A DNA stretch of 40,219 nucleotides, from contig JAAFJT010000037.1 of assembly GCA_013298955.1 (NCBI GenBank), forward strand, positions 1 to 40,219, in the 5' to 3' direction. Below the pieces are notes generated by a model, which ran no database searches, had not been told where the DNA came from, and saw only the letters and a program-made list of their open reading frames with translations. Shown one piece after another: positions 33,441-40,219 of the stretch (positions are counted from its first letter, which is position 1; each line of letters opens with the position of its first letter). The translations under genes were made by a program, and so were the position numbers. The stretch comes from Chitinophagales bacterium. GTDB taxonomy: Bacteria; Bacteroidota; Bacteroidia; Chitinophagales; Saprospiraceae.

Positions 33441-33627
33441 AAGTTGAATTGTGATTCGTTCCTAAATGGCTGTAAAGATATAGCAATTCCTTTATTTTAA
33501 AGCTAAAAAATCAATTTTTTTTTGTTATTTTTCCTTTTAAATGAGGTGAATGCTTCTGATTACCAGCATAATAGCTTAATTGACTATTGTACAACTCTTT
33601 TGGGTAGGTTACTTTCGCCACTTTAAT

Positions 33628-33653
33628 CATTAAAAGCAAAGCTGCTTTTAATG
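33628..33653. repeat. Small perfect hairpin upstream of mscS
   Basis: CATTAAAAGCA and its exact inverse around a 4-nt loop. It is 70 nt before the mscS start and could be an operator or leader hairpin. Confidence 0.5.
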
Positions 33654-33722
33654 AAACCTTATATTGTTTCGCCAAAAATCCGTATAGGCGAAATAAAAAC
33701 TCTACATTTACCAAAATCACGT

Positions 33723-34568
33723 ATGGAACATTTCAAGGTCTATATAGACCAACTCTTAAAATTAGGCATTGCTTACGCGCCTAAAGTCTTACTCGCTACG
33801 ATTGTCCTCTTTCTTGGTTGGACGCTTATAAATCGCGTCACTGCTTGGCTCATCAAATGGTTTGAGAAATCGGATTTGAATAGTCCAGAAGTCGAGACTT
33901 TTTTAAGTTCTATTTTCAACATTGGGTTAAAAGTCCTTTTAGTAATCAGTATCGCGGGCATTCTCGGGATTCAGACGACTTCTTTTGTCGGCATTATTGC
34001 GGCAATGGGTTTTGCAGTCGGCTTGGCATTGCAAGGCAACTTGAGTAATTTCGCCTCAGGCGTTTTAATTTTGATGTTTCGCCCTTTTAAAGTCGGTGAT
34101 GAAGTCAAAATTCAAGGTTTTTGGTCAACGGTGAAGGAAATTCAGATATTTCACACCGTTTTGAAACTCGCAGACCAATCGGTTGTGATTATCCCGAATA
34201 GTGTGGTGATGAATGGTACGATTCAAAATATGTCTTTATCCGCAATGCGCGGACTTTCGGTGACGGTGCGCATTCCTTTTAATGAGGATTTGGATAAAGT
34301 GATGCGCGTTGCAACAGAGGCATTAAGCACCGTTTCAACGATTCCGAATGCGCCTTCCTTCGCACTTGCCGATTTTCAACCGCATTGTATTCAAATGAGT
34401 GTTGATTTTGCGGTGGCAAAAGAAAATTATTGGAGTACCAATTTTTCTGCCCGAAAAGCATTGATTGATGCTTTTGTCAAACATAATATCAAAGTAGCCT
34501 ATCCTGACGGTGTTACTTATGGTGAATTTGGCAATTCGACCAATAAAATAGCGTCCTCAAAAGTGTAG
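33723..34568 (+). CDS. mscS: MscS-family small-conductance mechanosensitive channel
   Basis: A 281-aa inner-membrane channel that opens under membrane tension to release solutes in hypo-osmotic shock. It has three N-terminal membrane segments (about residues 18-38, 62-80 and 84-115). The pore helix TM3 (IAAMGFAVGLALQGNLSNFA, followed by SGVLIL) has the Gly/Ala packing of MscS. The beta domain (FRPFKVGDEVKIQGFWSTVK) and the mixed C-terminal domain follow. The start at 33723 (MEHFKVYIDQLLKLGIAYAP) is chosen by analogy with short MscS proteins; the frame is open upstream to 33651 but those residues are basic and unlike the family. Confidence 0.94.
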   Translation: MEHFKVYIDQLLKLGIAYAPKVLLATIVLFLGWTLINRVTAWLIKWFEKSDLNSPEVETFLSSIFNIGLKVLLVISIAGILGIQTTSFVGIIAAMGFAVGLALQGNLSNFASGVLILMFRPFKVGDEVKIQGFWSTVKEIQIFHTVLKLADQSVVIIPNSVVMNGTIQNMSLSAMRGLSVTVRIPFNEDLDKVMRVATEALSTVSTIPNAPSFALADFQPHCIQMSVDFAVAKENYWSTNFSARKALIDAFVKHNIKVAYPDGVTYGEFGNSTNKIASSKV

Positions 34569-34597
34569 TGCTTTCTCCTATAACCCATTTTAAAGCG

Positions 34598-34859
34598 TAA
34601 GTCAATTAAAAACCAAGTTGAGTCGAAATAAACTATCAAAACGTAAATAATTGATAATCAGCGCATTCGTATCGAATCAAGGTCGGCGAGGTTGCAACCT
34701 CGCCGACCTTTTGAATCGGTTCTTTCAATGGCGGTGTCCCAAGATTGATTGTGGAAAAACGGAAATTGAGTACTTCAGAAGGTTGATTTTGAATTGAAAA
34801 TCAGCAACTTAACGTGCGTCAAGTTTCAAACTTGACGCACGTTTGAGTTCAACTACTTA
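34598..34859. repeat. Probable A-type shell with two GC-rich palindromic cores
   Basis: Core 1, 34681-34708, is a perfect 28-nt palindrome (GGTCGGCGAGGT, TGCA, inverse). Core 2, 34811-34843, is AACGTGCGTCAAGTTT, one base, then its inverse. The right end GTTCAACTACTTA is a good A-type end; the left end (TAAGTCAATTAAA) is weak. This fills the 373-nt gap before the histidine kinase, where I see no gene. Confidence 0.65.
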
Positions 34860-34941
34860 TTTTTTCTTTTAAAACTAAATAACTTTATTGATACCAAAAA
34901 AAGGGAATCCCGCGTTATGGATGTTATCAAAAAGTTAAAAA

Positions 34942-36147
34942 ATGTCTGATATTTACGAAAAAAAATCGCGGTGGAAATGGTATTTAGCAGGAGCTGGTTT
35001 GCTGATTATCCTCCTTTCGATGATTTATACCCATTATCTGGTCAATAAACTTAGGATTGAGGAGCGTAATCGCATGGATTTATTTCGGCGCAGTGCCGAA
35101 ATCATTCCAATTATGGATAATGAATTACCAGAAAACATTAAATTGTTTATTTCTGACATTGGTAAAAGCAATCATAATATTCCTGTCATCCTCACTGATG
35201 AACAATTCGTATTGCAAGATGCTCTCAATTTTTCAAAAAAATTGGACAGCCTTGGTCTGCATACTGCGCAAGATACCCTTTTCGCTCAAAATGAATTAAA
35301 GGCAATGCGCCAAAATGGGTATCCACCGATTACAATTAAAATAGATGACAAAATTGTACAATATATATTTTACAAGGATTCAACGATTTTGACGCTTTTA
35401 CAGTTTTATCCGTTGTTTCAATTGATATTGATAGCTTCTTTTATCGCGTTTGGTTACGCGGCGTTTAGCACGGCGCGGCGGTCGGAACAAAATCAAGTTT
35501 GGGTTGGGATGGCAAAAGAAACGGCGCATCAACTCGGTACGCCGATAACGGCGATTTTAGCTTGGTTGGATTTATTGAAAACGACGCATGAAGGCGATGA
35601 AAATACCCAAGAAATTGTCGTCGAACTTGAAAAAGATGTCAGTCGATTGGAATTAGTGGCAGATCGATTTTCTAAAATTGGGTCTGCACCCGACTTGATT
35701 CAAGTGGATGTTCGAGCAGCCTTAGAGCGCATTCGGGATTATATGCAAAAACGCTCTCCACGAAAAGTGAAGTACGATTTTCCTAAAATGGATTTAGACA
35801 ACCCTTTATATGTTAAAATAAACAATCATTTGTTTGATTGGGTGGTTGAAAACCTATTGCGCAATGCCTTAGATGCGATGGAAACAGGGGCGGGCAAAAT
35901 CACGGCAACCGTTTCGGAAACGGCGCGTTTTATAACGATTGATATTTCGGATACCGGCAAAGGGATTCCTGCTAATAAGTTTAAAACGATTTTTCAACCC
36001 GGTTATACGACTAAAAAACGCGGCTGGGGTTTAGGGCTTTCATTAGCGAAACGCATTATTGAAGATTATCATGCGGGACAGATTTTTGTCAAAAAATCCG
36101 TTGCAGGTGCAGGCACTACTTTTACGATTCAATTGCCCAAAGTGTAA
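34942..36147 (+). CDS. Membrane sensor histidine kinase
   Basis: A 401-aa inner-membrane kinase. TM1 spans about residues 13-33 and TM2 about 148-175, with a roughly 110-residue periplasmic sensor between. No HAMP domain is seen. The phospho-acceptor is His196 in AKETAHQLGTPITAILAWLD, the form usual in Bacteroidetes. The HATPase_c domain has the N box (VENLLRNALDAME), G1 (DTGKGIP), F (FQPGYTTK) and G2 (RGWGLGLSLAKRIIEDY). It phosphorylates a response regulator not present in this window, so it is an orphan here. The stimulus is unknown. Confidence 0.95.
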   Translation: MSDIYEKKSRWKWYLAGAGLLIILLSMIYTHYLVNKLRIEERNRMDLFRRSAEIIPIMDNELPENIKLFISDIGKSNHNIPVILTDEQFVLQDALNFSKKLDSLGLHTAQDTLFAQNELKAMRQNGYPPITIKIDDKIVQYIFYKDSTILTLLQFYPLFQLILIASFIAFGYAAFSTARRSEQNQVWVGMAKETAHQLGTPITAILAWLDLLKTTHEGDENTQEIVVELEKDVSRLELVADRFSKIGSAPDLIQVDVRAALERIRDYMQKRSPRKVKYDFPKMDLDNPLYVKINNHLFDWVVENLLRNALDAMETGAGKITATVSETARFITIDISDTGKGIPANKFKTIFQPGYTTKKRGWGLGLSLAKRIIEDYHAGQIFVKKSVAGAGTTFTIQLPKV

Positions 36148-36176
36148 TTTTGAATCTGGAATGAAGGGCAAGAAGT

Positions 36177-36259
36177 GGATGAATGGATTTTTACGGGATT
36201 TTTACGGATTGTTGTAACCAAAATCCGTAAAAATTCCGTAAAAATTCGTACATACATCC
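36177..36259. terminator. Long hairpin between convergent genes
   Basis: Arms of about 34-38 nt built from the repeated phrase ATTTTTACGG (left 36177-36210) and its inverse (36222-36259). It resembles the central part of D-type elements without their GGAACG ends. It can end both the kinase and ccmF transcripts. Confidence 0.65.
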
Positions 36260-36277
36260 ACCTTATAGCACCGAAAT

Positions 36278-39073
36278 TCAAGCCCACATCCGCCGAATCA
36301 TACTCATCCCCAAACCAAACATCATCATGATTGAACCTATCCAAAAATAGTTAATACCGGGAAAAACAATCGCTTCCAAAACGATATAATCATTGCGCGG
36401 TGCTTTATCTGCGATAGCAAATGGCAAAACACGTTGTCCTTGCGGCACATCTTGCGCGATGTCGATATAAACATTTTGGGTTACAGGGTCAATTTTTTGA
36501 ATGGAAAAATGCAAACCTAAATCTGGAATCCCATCTTTCAAAGTCAATGGATTATTGCCCCGAATCACATATAAAGGTTGTGCAACTTGCTCATTTACAG
36601 ACAGTTTCGCACTAAATGCCATATCGCCTTCCTCTTTTTTGTAATTCGGATGCACTGGATTTTGCCCAAAACCAGTAAAACGCACTTTATGTTTGCCGAC
36701 ACTCACAGAATCATTTATTTTAAAACTATATGTTTTATAGTTCAAACGAGTCTCCGATGGAAATAGTTTTTCAAAAAAATCATCTGTCATTTTGAATCGA
36801 AAACCCAATTCATTGACCGTCGCAGGCACATTATTGAGGTGTCCATCTTGCTGCATTATCAACGGTTCTGCGGAAAAAAGGCTATCCCCTTTCGACACTT
36901 TTAGTTTCAAACCAACCGCCAATCCCCCATCATTCGGGCGATAAAAATTGACTTTTTCTAATAAAATACTCCAACCTTGATACGTTAAAGATTGATTTTG
37001 AACCAATTGTGCCTTTTCATATTTCAAAGCAGCTTCTTCCTGAGCGCGGATTTTAGGGTCTTGCTCCGACGGCGGCAACGCAGCAATGTGTGTAAACACA
37101 TCTTGATTCCAATAATGTTCCGTTTGCGGATTCGTAGAAGCGATTTTTTCAAACCCTTTATTCCATAAAATATACGGTTTTAACGTAAAGGAATCCAATA
37201 CTTTTTCAAATTTCGCGTCTTTCTTGCGAAACAAAACTTTAAATTCGCGGGTATGCCCAAAGGTCGTATCGCCCGTATAGGTCACTTCATAACCATCCAT
37301 CATCGGCATTGCCTTCCCTTTGAGCAACAAAATGTTTTTATTCATTTGCTCCTCTTTGGCATTCGTCATCCCATCCATGATAAATCGGTTTTTGGAAACC
37401 CAATGTTTATTCAAACCTGAAGCCAAAATCCCGATAATCATCAACCCAAAACCAACATGCGAAAACACAGATGCCGCTTGTTTCAAATGTCCGCGTAAAA
37501 AGAAAATCACATAATCCAAATTTGACACAATGGTAAAAATGCCCGAAAACAACAACAAAATATATTGCCAAGCACTTGCATCAATCCAAGTTGCCGCCAA
37601 TGCCGTCAAACCACCTGCAATCAACAAATTGATTATCAAATGTTTATACAATGTTTTTTGATAACTATCAAAATTCAAACTTTTGAAACGCAAAAATTGC
37701 GTTCCGCCCGATAATAAACCGATGAATACGCCAATCCACAATTGATATTTATTGTAATGCGCCACAGGTTCGACAGGGGAGGTAAAACTCGGTGCTTTAA
37801 AACCAAATGTTTTACCAAAAAACGCAAATACCTTGTTATAAACAGGAATCGAAGTCGTAAAAGTGATTAAAACCACTGACATCATCAACACTAATGCACC
37901 AATAAACATCCAAAATTCTTTGCTCGAAGTCGTTTCTTCGGTGGCAGGTGCGGGGATAAAGTTGCGGTGTTTCCAAAACGCGCCTAAACCCATTGCCAAA
38001 AAGAACCCTTGAAAAAGGACTAATTGCCATTCTAAACCAATTTCTGAAAAAGCGTGTACCGAAGTATCGCCCAAAATTCCGCTTCTCGTCAAAAAAGTGG
38101 AATAAACGACCAATAAAAAGGTCAAAATATAAAATAAAAAAGTGGCTTTTATGGAATAACCTGTTGCATTTGCCACCAAATGCGTGTGCAAACCCGCAAT
38201 CAACACCAACCAAGGCACTAACGACATATTTTCAACAGGATCCCAAGCCCAATAACCGCCAAAACTCAACGCTTCATACGCCCAAGCCCCACCCATCAAG
38301 ATGCCCGTTCCCAAAATCGCGGTTGAAAACAACGTCCATGACAACGAAGGACGCAACCATTCGGTGTAACGCCGTGTCCAAAGTCCGGCAATCGCAAAAC
38401 AAAAAGGAATTGAAGTCGAAGCAAAACCCAAAAACAAGGTCGGCGGATGAATCGTCATCCAATAATTTTGCAATAATGGGTTCAACCCTTTTGCAGAAGC
38501 GGCAATTTTGGCTAAATAATCCGCTTGTTTGAAAATAGGAGCATTCGGTTGCGTATCGCGGAGGAGCAAAAGCGGATTGCTACCCCATTTGATGAGGTGT
38601 TCGCCAACGCCAAAATAAAGCCCCAACAACATACTTCCGAGAAAAAATTGGATGCTACTGAGGACAGCCAGCGTTGAAGTTTCCCATTCGCGCCCGCGCC
38701 ATAGCAAAATGCAGCCTAAAAACACATGCCAAAACATCCAAAGGAGAAAACTCCCCTCCTGTCCTTCCCAAAAAGCGGCAAAAATATATCGAAAAGGCAA
38801 CTCCGTATCCGTATGCGAGTGCGCATAAAAATATTCAAATTTTTTCGTGGTCATCACATAAAAAACCATCCCGATGACCGTCAATACACTAATCGTATGT
38901 GTTAAAAAACCGATTCGTCCGAGTTTGCGCCAAGCCGCATAAGCCACTGGTTCGGCGCGCTGTTGTGTCGCAAAATAGTACGCGATTGCGGAGAAAAGTG
39001 CCGCCACAAAACTCAATACAATACAAAAATGACCAATTTGACCGGGCAAAAGGTTTTCGCCAATGTAATTCAT
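36278..39073 (-). CDS. ccmF: Cytochrome c maturation haem lyase CcmF/CcsA
   Basis: A 931-aa polytopic inner-membrane protein that attaches haem to apocytochrome c in the periplasm. The start at 39073 (MNYIGENLLPGQIGHFCIVL) matches the family; the frame extends 20 residues more. The tryptophan-rich haem-handling motif reads GGYWAWDPVENMSLVPWLVL. Conserved His residues are seen nearby in GLHTHLVAN and MTIHPPTLFLGF. After the roughly 13-15 membrane segments comes a large periplasmic domain of about 300 residues and a last TM near the C-terminus (GINYFWIGSIMMMFGLGMSM). It lies 106 nt after ccmE on the same strand, so probably in one operon. Confidence 0.93.
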   Translation of the reverse strand: MNYIGENLLPGQIGHFCIVLSFVAALFSAIAYYFATQQRAEPVAYAAWRKLGRIGFLTHTISVLTVIGMVFYVMTTKKFEYFYAHSHTDTELPFRYIFAAFWEGQEGSFLLWMFWHVFLGCILLWRGREWETSTLAVLSSIQFFLGSMLLGLYFGVGEHLIKWGSNPLLLLRDTQPNAPIFKQADYLAKIAASAKGLNPLLQNYWMTIHPPTLFLGFASTSIPFCFAIAGLWTRRYTEWLRPSLSWTLFSTAILGTGILMGGAWAYEALSFGGYWAWDPVENMSLVPWLVLIAGLHTHLVANATGYSIKATFLFYILTFLLVVYSTFLTRSGILGDTSVHAFSEIGLEWQLVLFQGFFLAMGLGAFWKHRNFIPAPATEETTSSKEFWMFIGALVLMMSVVLITFTTSIPVYNKVFAFFGKTFGFKAPSFTSPVEPVAHYNKYQLWIGVFIGLLSGGTQFLRFKSLNFDSYQKTLYKHLIINLLIAGGLTALAATWIDASAWQYILLLFSGIFTIVSNLDYVIFFLRGHLKQAASVFSHVGFGLMIIGILASGLNKHWVSKNRFIMDGMTNAKEEQMNKNILLLKGKAMPMMDGYEVTYTGDTTFGHTREFKVLFRKKDAKFEKVLDSFTLKPYILWNKGFEKIASTNPQTEHYWNQDVFTHIAALPPSEQDPKIRAQEEAALKYEKAQLVQNQSLTYQGWSILLEKVNFYRPNDGGLAVGLKLKVSKGDSLFSAEPLIMQQDGHLNNVPATVNELGFRFKMTDDFFEKLFPSETRLNYKTYSFKINDSVSVGKHKVRFTGFGQNPVHPNYKKEEGDMAFSAKLSVNEQVAQPLYVIRGNNPLTLKDGIPDLGLHFSIQKIDPVTQNVYIDIAQDVPQGQRVLPFAIADKAPRNDYIVLEAIVFPGINYFWIGSIMMMFGLGMSMIRRMWA

Positions 39074-39179
39074 TGTAAAATGATTGTTTTTTAAGAATGT
39101 ATAACCAATTGTATCCAAAACCACCCAACGCAACGTATAATACGAAGTGGTTACACATTCTTTTTACGAGTAAGAATGA

Positions 39180-39569
39180 TTAATTTTTTTTCATGTATAT
39201 TTCCTCGTCCTTATACTTGGATGGACATTTCATCAACACGTCGTTGGCGACAAAAGTGCCATTTTTCATCTCGCCTGTACAAACAACTTGCTCCGAAAGC
39301 TCAAAATCCTGTGGTTTTGCCTTTTTCAAGATGACTTTTTGTTCCGTTCCATCCTTATCTTTGAGGTAAAACGAAAACGCATCAGGATTTTTTTGCGGGT
39401 CATAATCCATCGGTTTGTCTTTGGAAAGTTGCCCTGCGACCTTCACGAGTGCGCCCGATTGAGCCGCTTCTTTGAAAGACGCATACGTCGCAAAATCACC
39501 TGTTGCTGTACTTAACAAGGTAATCCCGCCTGCAATCGCAATCAATGCGATAATATGAATTTTTTTCAT
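39180..39569 (-). CDS. ccmE: Cytochrome c maturation protein CcmE, CxxxY type
   Basis: A 129-aa haem chaperone with one N-terminal membrane anchor (MKKIHIIALIAIAGGITLLS) and a periplasmic OB-fold domain (VKVAGQLSKD, FSFYLKDKDG, VVCTGEMKNGTF). In Proteobacteria haem is bound covalently by His in HxxxY; here the site reads Cys115-Pro-Ser-Lys-Tyr119. This CxxxY form is known from some other bacteria and archaea. The start at 39569 is chosen because the frame's extra 12 residues precede the anchor. It is the first gene of the ccmE-ccmF unit. Possible -7 boxes on the minus strand lie at 39603-39610 and 39621-39628. Confidence 0.92.
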   Translation of the reverse strand: MKKIHIIALIAIAGGITLLSTATGDFATYASFKEAAQSGALVKVAGQLSKDKPMDYDPQKNPDAFSFYLKDKDGTEQKVILKKAKPQDFELSEQVVCTGEMKNGTFVANDVLMKCPSKYKDEEIYMKKN

Positions 39570-39669
39570 GATAATAAAATTGAATCGTTGTGAAAGTAAC
39601 CACAAAATTACATATAATTACAAACATAAATCGACCAATATTTCGGTGGATGTATTACAAATGAAATAG

Positions 39670-39741
39670 TTGGAGAGCGATGTGTTTATTTTTTTTGATT
39701 TTTTGCAAAAAATCAAAAAAAATAAACACATCGCTCTCCAA
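39670..39741. repeat. Perfect 72-nt palindrome without a loop
   Basis: Two exact 36-bp arms meet at a TTGCAA centre; the outer end is TTGGAGAGCGATGTG. It lies in the 348-nt divergent gap between ccmE and the tRNA genes. A second A/T hairpin (about 39804-39843, TTTTACATTTTTTT and its inverse) lies next to the tRNA promoter. Confidence 0.92.
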
Positions 39742-39848
39742 AGGGTCTTTTTAAAACGCCTTTTTTAACATATTTTATCTTTACTCAATAACTTACAACA
39801 CGATTTTACATTTTTTTTATTTTTTTTTAAAAAAAATGTAAAAAAAAC

Positions 39849-39879
39849 TTGCACCGTTGTAAAAAGCGTTATATCTTTG
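39849..39879 (+). promoter_or_regulatory. Consensus promoter of the tRNA pair
   Basis: TTG (39849-39851), 20 nt, then TATCTTTG (39872-39879). Both elements and the spacing match the Bacteroidetes -33/-7 consensus. Transcription would begin about 30 nt before tRNA-Ser. Confidence 0.75.
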
Positions 39880-39917
39880 CACCGCTTTAAGAAACTAAGG
39901 CGACTCATAATCACAAT

Positions 39918-40004
39918 GGTGAAATGGGTGAGCGGTTTAAACCACCAGTTTGCTAAACTGACGTACGGGAAACTGTACCGAGGGTTCGAATCCCTCTTTC
40001 ACCG
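39918..40004 (+). tRNA. tRNA-Ser (anticodon GCT)
   Basis: The acceptor stem pairs GGTGAAA with TTTCACC. The T arm is GAGGG-TTCGAAT-CCCTC. The anticodon GCT is at 39952-39954 in the loop TTGCTAA. It has the long variable arm of type II tRNAs (GTAC/GTAC stem). The 3' CCA is not encoded. It is shared in a transcript with tRNA-Pro. Confidence 0.95.
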
Positions 40005-40029
40005 CCTTTTTCTAAGTAAAAGTCAATTT

Positions 40030-40104
40030 CGGGATGTAGCGCAGTCCGGTTAGCGTACCTGCTTTGGGAGCAGGGGGTCCCAGGTTCGAATCCTGGTATC
40101 CCGA
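40030..40104 (+). tRNA. tRNA-Pro (anticodon TGG)
   Basis: The acceptor stem pairs CGGGATG with TATCCCG; the anticodon stem CCTGC/GCAGG holds the loop TTTGGGA with TGG at 40065-40067. The T arm is CCAGG-TTCGAAT-CCTGG. The 3' CCA is not encoded. It is 25 nt after tRNA-Ser. Confidence 0.95.
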
Positions 40105-40127
40105 CATTTTGTTTTAAATTAAAAAAT

Positions 40128-40165
40128 ATAGCGTGTTGATAAGTCATTGACTATCAACACGCTAT
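40128..40165 (+). terminator. Perfect hairpin after the tRNA genes
   Basis: A 14-bp perfect stem (ATAGCGTGTTGATA and its inverse) with a 10-nt loop, 23 nt after tRNA-Pro. No strong T-run follows, so it may be a processing or termination hairpin. Confidence 0.6.
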
Positions 40166-40219
40166 TAGGTGTTTACATACCTTTCTTTTTGGCACGCTTT
40201 TTTAAACACGCAAAAAAAT

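Noticed and set aside
33511-33720. Minus-strand ORF of 69 codons upstream of mscS
   Set aside because: No family, signal or promoter; it crosses a hairpin and starts 3 nt from the mscS start. It could be real but I cannot support it.
39953-40147. Minus-strand ORF over the tRNA genes (contains GIRTLG)
   Set aside because: This is the classic false protein produced by translating the complement of tRNA genes.

Overview
The window reads as chromosomal DNA from an AT-rich member of the Bacteroidota (Bacteroidetes). Four things point there: two proteins end in Por-type (type IX secretion) sorting domains next to a porD-like gene; there is a TonB-dependent receptor with a carboxypeptidase-regulatory N-domain; the coaBC - small ORF - porD order resembles flavobacterial and cytophagal genomes; and several promoters fit the Bacteroidetes consensus (-33 TTTG/TTG and -7 TAnnTTTG). 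I cannot name the genus. There are no rRNA genes, no intact transposase and no CRISPR array.

Layout. 0.35-4.3 kb: a secreted LysM/glucosaminidase hydrolase, divergent from a molybdopterin oxidoreductase. 4.4-6.9 kb: a leftward operon coaBC - 74-aa ORF - porD. 7.4-15.5 kb: rightward genes for a two-parvulin periplasmic chaperone, a secreted hypothetical, mutL, two tandem rhomboid proteases, a zinc-ribbon/TM/LysM-like protein and a T9SS cargo protein. 15.5-16.8 kb: a long AT-rich gap holding an unlisted 32-aa membrane peptide unit (minus strand) and a structured leader with terminator-like hairpins for the M36 metalloprotease (16.8-20.3 kb). 20.6-29.1 kb is mainly leftward: an inward-rectifier K+ channel, a PD-(D/E)XK (Rpn/PDDEXK_2) nuclease, a bacilliredoxin, a pectate-lyase-like secreted protein, a short methylmalonyl-CoA mutase small subunit and a TonB receptor. 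29.4-36.1 kb: a MORN-repeat caspase, an enoyl-CoA-reductase-like SDR, a LuxR regulator (minus strand), an MscS channel and a histidine kinase. 36.3-39.6 kb: a ccmE-ccmF cytochrome c maturation operon (minus strand). The right end has tRNA-Ser(GCT) and tRNA-Pro(TGG) behind one consensus promoter.

How the genes work together. PorD belongs to the T9SS machinery, and the 15-kb protein and the M36 protease are probable cargo. SurA-like chaperone, rhomboids, TonB receptor and LysM hydrolase form a general cell-envelope theme. CcmE and CcmF act in successive steps of haem delivery to c-type cytochromes.

The most unusual feature is not a gene. Nearly every intergenic gap carries palindromic DNA made from a few recurring modules, called here A, C, D, F and G plus short exchangeable cores. 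They are often nested inside one another like Russian dolls (4238-4446, 6951-7243, 20335-20552, 26312-26571, 32187-32392). Some arms supply the last codons or stop of the neighbouring gene, one module survives only as its two fused ends, and one has undergone an exact 127-bp tandem duplication. Some copies lie between convergent genes and could terminate transcription, but others lie in divergent gaps where they could not. Together they look like a family of dispersed, perhaps mobilised, modular hairpin elements.
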